DNA from: Planctomycetota bacterium
GTDB taxonomy: Bacteria; Planctomycetota; UBA1135; GCA-002686595
Assembly: GCA_014237855.1 (NCBI GenBank)
Contig: JABACD010000030.1
Location: 1 to 52,732, forward strand
Direction: 5' to 3'
DNA length: 52,732 nucleotides
The notes under the pieces are model-generated. The model saw only the letters and a program-made list of their open reading frames with translations, searched no databases and was not told the origin of the DNA. Shown one piece after another: positions 33,703 through 42,089 of this stretch; the stretch's first letter is position 1; every line of letters begins with the position of its first letter. The position numbers were made by a program, and so were the translations under genes.

Positions 33703-34962
33703 ATGAACTCCATGAACTTCAGCCGTCGATCGCTCCTGCAGGGCGCCGGTGCGTCCGCAGCCCTCCTTGGAATGCCGCTGCGCGCGCTGGCTCTCGAGGA
33801 CCAGCCGCTTGCCGCGACTCGCAAGCCGACCGTGATCCTGGTCTTCCTGCGTGGAGGCATGGACGGTCTCAACCTGATCGTTCCCCACGGTGAGCCGGAG
33901 TACTACCGCCTGCGACCTGGAATCTCGATTCCTCGACCTGGCGGTGAAGGCACGGCCCTGGATCTCGACGGCTTCTTCGGCCTGCATCCAGCTGCTGCCT
34001 CCCTCGCTCCGCTGTTCGCCCAGGACCTGGCCGTGGCCCTTCCCGCGGTCGGCCACGCAGGCAATTCCAGGTCGCACTTCAAGGAGCAGGACCTCTACGA
34101 GACTGCGCTCGTCGACAGCGGAGTGCTTGCCTCGGGTTGGCTCAACCGCCACCTTGTGACCTCGACAGGTCGCGGTCCTGTCCGGGCCCTTGCGCTTGGG
34201 GATACGCTCCCCCGCTCGCTGCGCGGCGAAGCCTCCGCGCTGGCCCTGCGCAGTCTGGATGAACTCTCCTTCGACGGCGCAGCTGACAGCATTGGCCGTA
34301 CTCTCAAGGCGCTGGGCGAGGCCTACTCCAAGGATGAGTCCGAGCCCATCCCTGCCGCCCTCAACCGGGGAGGTCGTACCTCCCTGGAGGCCCTTGAGCA
34401 TCTGCAAGGGGTCGCCCGGCAGCCGAACGACTCGAAGGTGGAGTTCCCCAGCACCGATCTGGGCCGGCGCGCGCGGGAAGCCTCTCGCTTGATTCGTGCT
34501 GATCTCGGTCTCGAGGTCATCGAACTCGACCTGGGGGGATGGGATACCCATCAGAACCAGGGTCGTGTGACTGGTCCCTACGCCAACCGTCTTCGTCAGG
34601 TCGCTGAGGCGCTCTCCGCCCTCGTGCTCGACCTGGAGGATCGGCTCGATGATGTGATGATCCTGACCGTGACCGAGTTCGGTCGCACGGTGGCGCAAAA
34701 CGGCACCAACGGTACCGATCACGGCTGGGCGAGTTGTGCCCTGGCGATGGGTGGTCCTGTGCTCAAGAGCCGAGCCCGGCGCGCTGGTCCGATCCTCGGG
34801 AGCTGGCCCGGACTCACGGGCGAGCAGCTCAACCAGGGCCGCGACCTACCCCACACGACGGACTTCCGGGACATCTACGGCGAGCTGCTCACCTTCCTCG
34901 GCAACGAGCAGGCGAACGAGATCGTGCCGGGCCATCAGTTCAAGCCCGTCAATCTCCTCTGA
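33703..34962 (+). CDS. DUF1501 family protein (Tat-exported)
   Basis: 419 aa, ATG 33703 (ATG 33712 also possible). A twin-arginine signal SRRSLLQGAGASAALLGMP starts the protein. DUF1501 is a sulfatase/alkaline-phosphatase-like fold; visible are VFLRGGMDGLNLIVPHG, ELDLGGWDTHQNQGRV, TVTEFGRTVAQNGTNGTDHG and the C-terminal TTDFRDIYGELL. The GTDHGW motif and the Asp/His-rich sites suggest metal binding, but no activity has been shown for the family to my knowledge. Translated right after its DUF1800 partner, so the two are probably made together and exported. Its last 14 bp overlap the convergent DUF6503-like gene. Confidence 0.92.
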   Translation: MNSMNFSRRSLLQGAGASAALLGMPLRALALEDQPLAATRKPTVILVFLRGGMDGLNLIVPHGEPEYYRLRPGISIPRPGGEGTALDLDGFFGLHPAAASLAPLFAQDLAVALPAVGHAGNSRSHFKEQDLYETALVDSGVLASGWLNRHLVTSTGRGPVRALALGDTLPRSLRGEASALALRSLDELSFDGAADSIGRTLKALGEAYSKDESEPIPAALNRGGRTSLEALEHLQGVARQPNDSKVEFPSTDLGRRAREASRLIRADLGLEVIELDLGGWDTHQNQGRVTGPYANRLRQVAEALSALVLDLEDRLDDVMILTVTEFGRTVAQNGTNGTDHGWASCALAMGGPVLKSRARRAGPILGSWPGLTGEQLNQGRDLPHTTDFRDIYGELLTFLGNEQANEIVPGHQFKPVNLL

Positions 34963-35764
34963 TCCCGCCCTTGCCGTCCGAGAACGAGCGCAGCTCGTCG
35001 GTCCCCAGGAAGCGCTGATCAGCGTTCATGTACCAGCGGCGTTTTCTCGGCAGCTTCAGGCTACCGATTGACGACTCACCCTCGAACAGGATGATCTCTC
35101 CGTCCGCAGTTGGGTCCTGCCGGTGGAAGCGACAGGCCACCAGGCGGGCCGTCTCCAGCTCGAAGAAGTAGGTCCAGAAGTCGGTTCCGACCTCCGCTGA
35201 GAAGCTGACGTCGACTGCCTGAACTCGATTACCTTCGAGCTCCGTTTCTCTCACAGCCGGAGTGATCGTGACTCCACCATCGAGCAGGTTCATGGGCATG
35301 CCGCCCAGGAACCCAAAGTAGTCACGCCAGAACAGGCCCTCGTCGCGCACCAGGACCATCTCCTCACGAATCTTGTCACTGATCTCGTCGGAGCCATCCA
35401 CGCTCGCCGAGACATGGTTGTCATGCACCCGATACTCGAAGAGCTTTCCCTTGCGATCACCGACCATCAGGAAGTCACCGCCGGGCCCGAACTCGAGATC
35501 GAAGTGGAAGCTGATCTCGCCATCGGGTCGGCTACTGGTCCAGGCAACCGGTGTCGCCTCGCTGTACCAGGTCCGCTCCGGATCGTGGTAGTCGATCGAC
35601 CGCTCGATCAGCAGCTCCGCTTCGGAGCGCGCCGGGGCAGTTCCGTCGGGCTGCGCTGACGCGGAGCCTTCAAGCCCCTGACAGCTCCAGCTGGCGAGCA
35701 AGAGCACGGGGTACAGCAGCCGGAGCTGCGAGCCGAGGGCAACACGGTGATTCGAGTCGTTCAT
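34949..35764 (-). CDS. DUF6503-like exported protein
   Basis: 271 aa from ATG 35764; an open frame upstream to 35830 is not signal-like. N-terminal hydrophobic segment LRLLYPVLLLASWSC, whose Cys has a poor lipobox (SWSC), so either lipoprotein or plain export. The mature part starts AELLIERSIDYHDPERTWY, which recalls DUF6503 of Bacteroidota, and continues as a beta-rich LolA/outer-membrane-lipoprotein-sorting-like fold (FEYRVHDNHVSASVDGSDE, YFFELETARLVACRF). Role unknown. 69 bp downstream of the GHL10 gene on the same strand, probably the end of the same transcript. Confidence 0.6.
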   Translation of the reverse strand: MNDSNHRVALGSQLRLLYPVLLLASWSCQGLEGSASAQPDGTAPARSEAELLIERSIDYHDPERTWYSEATPVAWTSSRPDGEISFHFDLEFGPGGDFLMVGDRKGKLFEYRVHDNHVSASVDGSDEISDKIREEMVLVRDEGLFWRDYFGFLGGMPMNLLDGGVTITPAVRETELEGNRVQAVDVSFSAEVGTDFWTYFFELETARLVACRFHRQDPTADGEIILFEGESSIGSLKLPRKRRWYMNADQRFLGTDELRSFSDGKGGIRGD

Positions 35765-35833
35765 GGGGTGCAGGATAGAGATCCTGCCCTCTCGGGGGGA
35801 GCACCTTGGCGGTGCGCCCACGCCCCCCACCCT

Positions 35834-37003
35834 TCAGTAGGTGCCACGGCCGATTTCCGGCAGCAGCAGGAGCCGCCGCTGGGATCGTCGGATCCTCTCG
35901 ACCGCATCCTGCTGAGTCAGGACCTCGTTCTTCGAGTCGAAGAGCTGGTGATAACCGAAGACCGCAAGCTTGGGGAACACCGAGCTGGCCTGGCGGAGCT
36001 CCACGGTCCGAACATCTGGATCACCCTTGACCATCACGCCCATGGCGATGGGCACTCGGTCCGCCTGGATCTTCCAGCGCTCCAGACGCTCGGCGAAGAG
36101 CTGCAGGTCGCTCGTGTAGTTCATGGGCAGGACGAGGTCGAGCAAGCCCTCATCAATCCAGCGCATGGTGTCCTGGAAGTGCTCCTCGAGGGCACGCTCG
36201 GGCTCCGATCCAACCGCCGTGGAGAGGATCAGGCCGGGTGATCTGTCATCGACCATCCTGCGAATCTCACGCACCACCTCGGTGACCTTCTCAGCACGCC
36301 AGCGGTCCCAGCTCGACCGATCCTCATCCGGAGCCAACCCGCTCGCCTCACGATAGAGCTCCAGGGTCAGCGCATCCCTGGGCCAATCACTCCCGCTCCC
36401 CCGTGGTGTTGCCGGCGGCTCGTTGGGAAACCGGATGTAGTCAAGGTGCAGTCCGTCGAGAGCATAGCTGGTCACCAGCTCCTCGCAGACCGCCACGATA
36501 TGTGCACGCACCTCGGGCAGGCAGGGGTTGAGGCTGACGTAGAAGCGCTCGCTGAGCTGCTGGCGGTCTCCGTTCTGGTCGTACCAATGCCACTCGGGAT
36601 GCGCGTTGTACACGTGCCGCGGATCCGCCGGAGGCTCGAGCCCCCACCAGGAGGGCACGCAGTTGATCCAGGCGTGAATCTCGACGTCATGGTCCTGGGC
36701 CAGGCGGATGACGGTGCGCAGGGGGTCGAAACCCTCGGGCGCCGCCTCGACCTCCGGGCTGGGCGGCTCGAGCTCAGAGGGATAGGCCGTCGAGGCTGCG
36801 CCCCGGACCTGGAACACGAGAGCATCGAAGCCCGCCGATGCCGCGTTCTCGACAATGCTCTCGACATCCTGGGCCGTCTCATAGTCCCAGCGCGTGACCC
36901 ACAGGTATCGCTGCGGCTCCCGATCCTCCTCGGGCTCCATGCCACAAGAGCCGAGCAAGACAAGGAGCAGAGCTGAGAGGGCGGTTCGCATCGAGGTGGA
37001 CAT
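35834..37003 (-). CDS. GHL10-type glycoside-hydrolase-like lipoprotein
   Basis: 389 aa. Lipoprotein signal with lipobox LGSC (Cys20). The body is a TIM-barrel of the glycosyl-hydrolase-like 10 family (DUF187, as in E. coli YddW/DigH): RYLWVTRWDYETAQDVES, GFDALVFQVRG, HAWINCVPSWW, LDGLHLDYIRFP and LVLPMNYTSD. The E. coli homologue DigH cleaves denuded peptidoglycan strands; other members may act on different glycans. Placed on the cell envelope. ATG 37003 overlaps the transporter stop as TGATG, so translation is probably coupled. It fits a glycan hydrolase - transporter - kinase series. Confidence 0.85.
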   Translation of the reverse strand: MSTSMRTALSALLLVLLGSCGMEPEEDREPQRYLWVTRWDYETAQDVESIVENAASAGFDALVFQVRGAASTAYPSELEPPSPEVEAAPEGFDPLRTVIRLAQDHDVEIHAWINCVPSWWGLEPPADPRHVYNAHPEWHWYDQNGDRQQLSERFYVSLNPCLPEVRAHIVAVCEELVTSYALDGLHLDYIRFPNEPPATPRGSGSDWPRDALTLELYREASGLAPDEDRSSWDRWRAEKVTEVVREIRRMVDDRSPGLILSTAVGSEPERALEEHFQDTMRWIDEGLLDLVLPMNYTSDLQLFAERLERWKIQADRVPIAMGVMVKGDPDVRTVELRQASSVFPKLAVFGYHQLFDSKNEVLTQQDAVERIRRSQRRLLLLPEIGRGTY

Positions 37004-38688
37004 CAGCTGGACGGTGCAGGACGGGGATGCGCAAGCAGGTACCCCCAGATGAAGGCGATCAAGGCACCGACCACCACGAACCAGGGGTAGGCAATGGCCC
37101 TGACCGTGACCTCACCTGCGGAGTCGATCTCAGTTCCATGACCGAATTCTCCGAGCAAGAAGACGAGCGCGCAACCGAGCACGAGCCACCCGGTCGCCCA
37201 GAGCTCCCGCCTGCGCAGCTCCGGCGCTGACAGCAGCGGGCGCAGCCTTCCCACCAGCCACAGGAGTGCCAGCACCGCCAGCCCCAGGTGCACCCACTCG
37301 CGGTACTCTTCCTCCGGCCAGGCCAGCACGAGCACCGCCGCCACCGAGAGAGCCGAGGCCCACACCAGGCCTCTTCCATCCCGACCAGTTGGCAGGAAGG
37401 CCAGGAAGAAGCCAGCGATCAGGGCACCGCTGGTGTAGGTCGCGCTGGCAAGCGCCAGGTCGAGGATCGAGCCATGGCGCTCGTGCACGGCTCGCAAGCC
37501 CACGGCCACCAGGCAGAGGACGACTCCCCAGACCACGACCAGCGCCCGCGAGAGGCGAAGCATCCTCGGTGAGCTGTCCTCGCCCTTGAACAACAACGAG
37601 GTGCTGGTCTGCGCCAGGGCCGAGAGAATCGAGTCAAGGCTGGAGATGGCGGCGGCAAACACCCCGGCGACGACCAGACCCCGGAGCCCATCAGGCAGGG
37701 AGGTCAGAACGTAAACAGGTACCAGCCGATCCGGGCTCTTCGCCAGCAGCTCCGCCGCCTGCTCCCCAGGTGGATTCGCGAGCAGGTTGGCGTAGAGCGT
37801 CACGCCCACCAGCCCCACCAGCAAGGTCACCGCCACGGCCACGTAGCTCGCGAGCATCGCCTTACGAGCCTCACCGGCATCCCGGCAAGAGAAGAGTCGC
37901 TGCACGATCAGCTGGTCGGTTCCATACGGACCGATCAACCAGAGTGGTGCCGCGATCAGGGCCACCCAGAGCGTGTAGGGTTCGAAGAGAGTCGCAGAGG
38001 TGTTGATCAGCTGCATCTTGCCGGCCTGCGCTCCCTCTTCGACTGCAGCGACCAGGCCGCCCTCCACCCCCGAGGCGGCCGATACGATCAACACGGCGAT
38101 GCCTGCCAGGAACAAGAGGAACAGCAGCGCATCTGTCCACACGATGGCCGCGATCCCGCCGATCAGCGTCCAGGCCACGGAGACCACTCCAATGCAGCCA
38201 ACCGCGGCCGCCAGCGGCGTGAGCCCTGTTCGCTCTGCCACCCACGCCAGCTCACTCGCCAGCAAGACCTCCAGCACCACCGCGACCAGGTACACCCTTG
38301 CTGCCTGACCGAGGACGCCGCCGATCGAGAACAGCACCGTTGTCGTTCGCCGGACCCCTCCGCCCAGCCGGGCGCCCATGTAGTCATAGGGACTGAAGAT
38401 CTCGCGCTCGAAATAGGCTGGCACCAAGACGAAGGCCACCACCGTCTTTGCGATCAGCGAACCAAGGAGTGCGATCTGCAGGTAGGTGAGATTCCCGCCC
38501 TCACGCCAGACCACCGAAGGCAGCGAGACGTAGGTCACGGCGCTGATCTCCGTCGCCACAATCGAGGCCGCCACCGCCCACCAGGGGAGCCGATGGCCCC
38601 CGAGAAAGAAGTCGCGCACGTTCTCCTGGCGACCGGCCAGGCGACCGCCCAGGACGGTGACACCGATCAAGGTGCCCAGGATGACCAC
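37003..38688 (-). CDS. Sodium:solute symporter (SSF family)
   Basis: 561 aa with about 13 hydrophobic segments. Family landmarks: FFLGGHRLPWWAVAASIVAT (near residue 28), SAVTYVSLPS, the sodium-site region IGGIAAIVWTDALLF, IGPYGTDQLIVQRLFSCRD and ISSLDSILSALAQTSTS. SSF proteins import sugars, sialic acid, amino acids or similar with Na+. The GTG at 38688 probably is not the true start: the open frame continues 11 codons upstream (LILNSLGTLDF), matching the usual family N-terminus, but only CTG or ATT codons (38721, 38718, 38715) could start it, overlapping the kinase stop. Neighbouring kinase and GHL10 genes suggest a sugar substrate. Confidence 0.9.
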   Translation of the reverse strand: MVILGTLIGVTVLGGRLAGRQENVRDFFLGGHRLPWWAVAASIVATEISAVTYVSLPSVVWREGGNLTYLQIALLGSLIAKTVVAFVLVPAYFEREIFSPYDYMGARLGGGVRRTTTVLFSIGGVLGQAARVYLVAVVLEVLLASELAWVAERTGLTPLAAAVGCIGVVSVAWTLIGGIAAIVWTDALLFLLFLAGIAVLIVSAASGVEGGLVAAVEEGAQAGKMQLINTSATLFEPYTLWVALIAAPLWLIGPYGTDQLIVQRLFSCRDAGEARKAMLASYVAVAVTLLVGLVGVTLYANLLANPPGEQAAELLAKSPDRLVPVYVLTSLPDGLRGLVVAGVFAAAISSLDSILSALAQTSTSLLFKGEDSSPRMLRLSRALVVVWGVVLCLVAVGLRAVHERHGSILDLALASATYTSGALIAGFFLAFLPTGRDGRGLVWASALSVAAVLVLAWPEEEYREWVHLGLAVLALLWLVGRLRPLLSAPELRRRELWATGWLVLGCALVFLLGEFGHGTEIDSAGEVTVRAIAYPWFVVVGALIAFIWGYLLAHPRPAPSS

Positions 38689-38717
38689 GAAGTCGAGGGT
38701 GCCGAGGGAGTTCAGAA

Positions 38718-39668
38718 TCAGCTGAGTGGCGGGGCTTCCCGCAGTGAGAGTGCCAGGGCTCCGGCACAGCCCGCATGGGGCGACGCCGGTTGAACGGGGA
38801 TGACCAGCCGCACCCCGTGGCGACGCGCGCTCTCGAGCAGCGGCGGGACCACGATGGCGTTGACCGCCGGCTCGGAGAAGAACTTGCCGCGCCGCGTGCG
38901 GATGAGCAAGCAGGGAGGCCTCGTTCCCGCGGCTCTCCGTAGAGAGGCCAGGTCATCACGGCGATGGTCGATGACCTCGCACAGGGCCGTGGCGAATCGG
39001 CTCAGGAGCGAGCAAGCAACGGCTTGTCCCGCCCGCGCAGCCTCCTCGATGGGAAGTGCGCGTGAGGCCTGGTCGGGAGCATGCCTCTGCCAGAGCCCGA
39101 CCAGACCCCCGAGCGAGACCTCGTCTTCGAGGTTCTTGCAGCTCTCCTCTTCCTGCACCGGGGCAAGCTCTGCAGCCCGGGTGCCGCTCGTGGGCAGGAC
39201 CTCGCCCCCGCTGAGCTTCGCCTCGCCAAGTCCCGTTCCAGGTCCGAGAAAGAGAACCTCGCCCTCTCCGGCCAGCAAGCCACCAGGAACGAGCGTCTCA
39301 CCCAGGAGGGCCGCAAGTGAATCGGAGACGAGTCGCCCGGGAAGCTCCAAGCCCTGCACACCCTTGAGCCGGAGCACCCTCGAGAGCTCATCGAGCAAGC
39401 CCGGTACCCGGGGAAGATTCGTGGCGTGGTCGATGCCCCGTCCATCGGCGGTCTTGTGGCCGGGAGCTGCGATCCCGAGCCTCACCTGGACCTCCGACTC
39501 GCTGGGACTGACGGAACAGAGCTGAGCCACCGCGGACGCGATCGACTCTACCGGTCCATCCTCCATGAGGGGCCGCTCGACGGTTGCCCCCGGCAGCCCT
39601 GCCCACGGGTGCTCACCACCGAAGCGGGTCGCCCGAACTCCACTACCCCCCAGGTCCACGCCGATCAT
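38718..39668 (-). CDS. ROK/BadF-like sugar kinase
   Basis: 316 aa, ATG 39668. ASKHA-fold kinase: phosphate-1 motif MIGVDLGGSGVRATRFG, phosphate-2 VLFLGPGTGLGEAKL with the downstream GGEVLPTSG, and a C-terminal Gly/Ala adenosine segment (ASPHAGCAGALALS). The zinc-binding CxCGxxGCxE of many ROK proteins is absent, so it is closer to Glk- or BadF/NagK-like kinases. The likely reaction is ATP-dependent phosphorylation of an imported hexose or amino sugar. First gene of the kinase-SSF-GHL10-DUF6503 series and just downstream of the sigma-54 activator gene. Confidence 0.78.
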   Translation of the reverse strand: MIGVDLGGSGVRATRFGGEHPWAGLPGATVERPLMEDGPVESIASAVAQLCSVSPSESEVQVRLGIAAPGHKTADGRGIDHATNLPRVPGLLDELSRVLRLKGVQGLELPGRLVSDSLAALLGETLVPGGLLAGEGEVLFLGPGTGLGEAKLSGGEVLPTSGTRAAELAPVQEEESCKNLEDEVSLGGLVGLWQRHAPDQASRALPIEEAARAGQAVACSLLSRFATALCEVIDHRRDDLASLRRAAGTRPPCLLIRTRRGKFFSEPAVNAIVVPPLLESARRHGVRLVIPVQPASPHAGCAGALALSLREAPPLS

Positions 39669-39707
39669 GGCTGGATTCGGCCGATCCAGCAGCGTCTTCG
39701 CAAGCGT

Positions 39708-39724
39708 GAAAGGCCGGGCCTTTC
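39708..39724. repeat. Palindrome upstream of the sugar kinase
   Basis: GAAAGGCC-g-GGCCTTTC, a perfect 8-bp inverted repeat with a one-base centre, 40 bp upstream of the kinase ATG and 40 bp past the activator stop. No T-run follows. It has the size and symmetry of an operator half-site pair, but no regulator is identified. Confidence 0.4.
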
Positions 39725-39763
39725 GTGAATCCTCACCAGGCCGCGTCCCCAGGCCGAGAGTCG

Positions 39764-41740
39764 CTATCGCTCGCTGCTGCTCTCGTCGATCCCCAGCGAC
39801 TTGAGCCGCCGATAGAGCGTGGCGCGGCCAATGCCCAGGTCTCTCGCAGCCCTCGAGCGATTTCCCCCGGCCCGGTCGAGAGCCTTGAGAACCCGCTCGC
39901 GCTCGTCGAGCGGCTGAGCCTCAACCACCACACTGCGGCTCGGTTCAACCACTGGCCCCTGGAACTCCGGTGGCAGATCCTGAACATCAACCCTATCGCC
40001 CTGGCAGTGGATGACTCCGTGTTGGACGGCGCTCCGCAGCTCGCGGACATTTCCCGGCCAGTCATGACTCAGCAGCCTCTCCGTGGCTTCTCGAGACAGA
40101 CCCGTGACCGTCTTTCCACTCGTGACCCGCGCCTCGGCCAGAACCGCCTCGGCCAGCATCACCACATCATTGCCCCGCTCCCGAAGCGGCGGCACCGCGA
40201 CTCGAGCCACACGCAGCCTGTAGAACAGGTCCTCCCGGAAGCGTCCAGCCTTGACCTCCATCTCCAGGTCTCGATTGGTCGCCGCCACCACGCGAACATT
40301 CACCTGCTTGGGTCTCGTGTCGCCGATGCGCACGATCTCTCCCTCCTGCAAGGCACGCAGCAAGGAGGTCTGCATCTTGTTCGAGATGTCACCGATCTCA
40401 TCGAGGAAGAGCGTTCCGCCGTCTGCTGCCTGGAACAGTCCACGCTGGTCGCGCATGGCACCGGTGAAGGCACCTCGGCGGTGGCCGAAGAGCTGGCTAT
40501 GCAGCAGCGGATCGGATAGCCCCGCACAGTTGACGGCCACGAAGGGCTCATCGCTTCGAGGGCTGGCGGCATGAATGGCCCGCGCAACCAGCTCCTTGCC
40601 GGAACCTGTCTCCCCCTTGATCAAGACGGTCCAATTGCCGAAGGCGACCTCCCCGATGACCTGGTAGAGCTGTTGCATGCTCTGGCTGCTGCCGATCATC
40701 CGACCGAGTCGCTTGCGCTGAACCTCCTCGCGCAGTCCCTCGATCTTCTTCTCGGCTTCGATGTGCTCTGACAGGTCTCGCAGGATGCCCGTCAACAGGA
40801 TCCGCTCTCCGATCCTTACCTCACTCACGGACAGGGTGGCCTGAAAGGTCGAGCCATCGGAGCGCCTGGCCTCTACCTCGAGCTGCTGACCTAGAATCCT
40901 GGCTCTTCCTGAGCCCACGTACTGATCGAGGTGCTGCTCGAAGACCAGCCGCATGCGATTGGGCATCAAGAGGCTCACGCTCCTGCCGGAGATATCTGAC
41001 TCGGTGTACCCGAAGATACGCTCCGCGGCAGCATTGAATGACTCGACCAGGCCCCCCTCATCGACCGTGATCACAGCTTCGACCACACCATTGAGCACGC
41101 TCTTGGCGCAGGCCTCCTCACGCCGGAGGCGATCCTCCGCCTGCTCACGCTCTCGCTCCGCTCGCAGGGCGCAGATCGCATTGGCGCAGGTCTGGAAGAG
41201 CGGCTCGAGCCGTGCGACGAGCTCATTCTCGTAGCCCTCGGCACGATTGGCCACCCCCACCACCCCCACCATCACACCCCCACGACAAAGTGGAATACCC
41301 AGGAAGGCCTCCAGGGGCGGGGCTCCCTCCGGCAGGCCTGCGCTGCGAGCATCCACCGAGGGTGAGTTCGCCATCACCGGCGCCTCACTGCTGAGCACGC
41401 GACCAAGGAGGGTCTCGAGCTTCGCGGGCTCGGTCCCATCGGTTACCTGCTCCTCGTGGAGCCGCAGGGTCTGCTCCTCCCAGGCGATGTTGATGACCGC
41501 ATGGGTTCGGAGATATGGCTGACCGGAGTCGTCGACGAGGGTCTCACCGATGATCCCGCCCTCGCTCCCGGTCAGCTCGAGAATGGCCCTCAGCAAGTCC
41601 TCGAAGAGTGGGCCACGCTTCACCTCTCCGACCAGCTGAGTCTGCGCGGCGACGATCGCATCGATCAGCCGGGGGTACCAGCCGCCCTCGAACTGGGGAG
41701 ATTGAGACTCCGACTCGGACTGACTCACCATGTGTGTCAT
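39764..41740 (-). CDS. Sigma-54-dependent transcriptional activator (GAF-PAS-AAA-Fis)
   Basis: 658 aa from ATG 41740 (MTHMVSQSESES); ATG 41731 is an alternative. GAF domain about 40-195, PAS about 212-325, then the AAA+ activator domain about 345-575 with Walker A GETGSGKE (376), the sigma-54-contacting GAFTGA (423-428) and Walker B GGTLFLDEIGD (441). A Fis-type HTH closes the protein (about 613-652: GGNRSRAARDLGIGRATLYRRL). It binds enhancers and drives open-complex formation by RNA polymerase-sigma54. GAF/PAS probably sense a small ligand or redox state. It is divergent from the esterase gene, which has a sigma-54 promoter, and upstream of the kinase-transporter genes. Confidence 0.93.
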   Translation of the reverse strand: MTHMVSQSESESQSPQFEGGWYPRLIDAIVAAQTQLVGEVKRGPLFEDLLRAILELTGSEGGIIGETLVDDSGQPYLRTHAVINIAWEEQTLRLHEEQVTDGTEPAKLETLLGRVLSSEAPVMANSPSVDARSAGLPEGAPPLEAFLGIPLCRGGVMVGVVGVANRAEGYENELVARLEPLFQTCANAICALRAEREREQAEDRLRREEACAKSVLNGVVEAVITVDEGGLVESFNAAAERIFGYTESDISGRSVSLLMPNRMRLVFEQHLDQYVGSGRARILGQQLEVEARRSDGSTFQATLSVSEVRIGERILLTGILRDLSEHIEAEKKIEGLREEVQRKRLGRMIGSSQSMQQLYQVIGEVAFGNWTVLIKGETGSGKELVARAIHAASPRSDEPFVAVNCAGLSDPLLHSQLFGHRRGAFTGAMRDQRGLFQAADGGTLFLDEIGDISNKMQTSLLRALQEGEIVRIGDTRPKQVNVRVVAATNRDLEMEVKAGRFREDLFYRLRVARVAVPPLRERGNDVVMLAEAVLAEARVTSGKTVTGLSREATERLLSHDWPGNVRELRSAVQHGVIHCQGDRVDVQDLPPEFQGPVVEPSRSVVVEAQPLDERERVLKALDRAGGNRSRAARDLGIGRATLYRRLKSLGIDESSSER

Positions 41741-41749
41741 TTTCACCGA

Positions 41750-41792
41750 TGAGACACATTTGGGACAGTGCCTGAGACAGTCGAATGTCCCA
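41750..41792. promoter_or_regulatory. Candidate activator-binding site: TGRGACA boxes
   Basis: TGAGACA (41750-41756), TGGGACA (41761-41767) and TGAGACA (41773-41779) repeat at 11 and 12 bp, followed by the inverted TGTCCCA (41786-41792), an exact inverse of the second box. The block starts 10 bp upstream of the activator ATG and lies 62-104 bp upstream of the sigma-54 promoter of the esterase gene, an ordinary distance for an enhancer. Boxes are seen; binding by the adjacent activator is inferred. It may also control the activator's own gene. Confidence 0.6.
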
Positions 41793-41853
41793 CCTATCCG
41801 ATGCCTGGTTCGTAACCCACTGAAACGGGGGCACTTCGAAATCACCGGTTCCG

Positions 41854-41869
41854 TGGCACGCTTCTCGCT
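41854..41869 (+). promoter_or_regulatory. Sigma-54 (-24/-12) promoter for the esterase gene
   Basis: TGGCACGCTTCTCGCT matches the consensus TGGCACG-N4-TTGC[AT] with one mismatch (C for T in the -12 half). It reads toward the esterase gene; predicted start of transcription is near 41880, leaving a leader of about 210 nt. Confidence 0.65.
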
Positions 41870-41955
41870 CTATGGTGAGACGGAACACCAATGGGTAGTG
41901 GCTCGATCGTTCCGATTCCCCCAATAAGAGTCGCTGCAAGAATACCCCCCCAAGC

Positions 41956-41987
41956 AGCTCCAGAGGGCCCCCCGGCCCCCTGGAGCT
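41956..41987 (+). repeat. GC-rich hairpin in the esterase leader
   Basis: AGCTCCAG (41956-41963) pairs with CTGGAGCT (41980-41987); three more G-C pairs close the inner loop. It is followed by CTCTTCTTG, so it resembles a weak intrinsic terminator or attenuator between the sigma-54 promoter and the ATG at 42090. Confidence 0.5.
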
Positions 41988-42089
41988 CTCTTCTTGCCAG
42001 CAGTCAGAGTTCAGGCTCCCATCACCTGTTCCCGCCCCAGGAGAGGGGATCAACACACGGCACCGGATCGAATTCACTATGGTCTGATC

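Noticed and set aside
33499..34722. 407-codon minus-strand open frame opposite DUF1501
   Set aside because: The DUF1501/DUF1800 coding on the plus strand is unambiguous; the antisense frame is Gly/Arg/His-rich shadow sequence.
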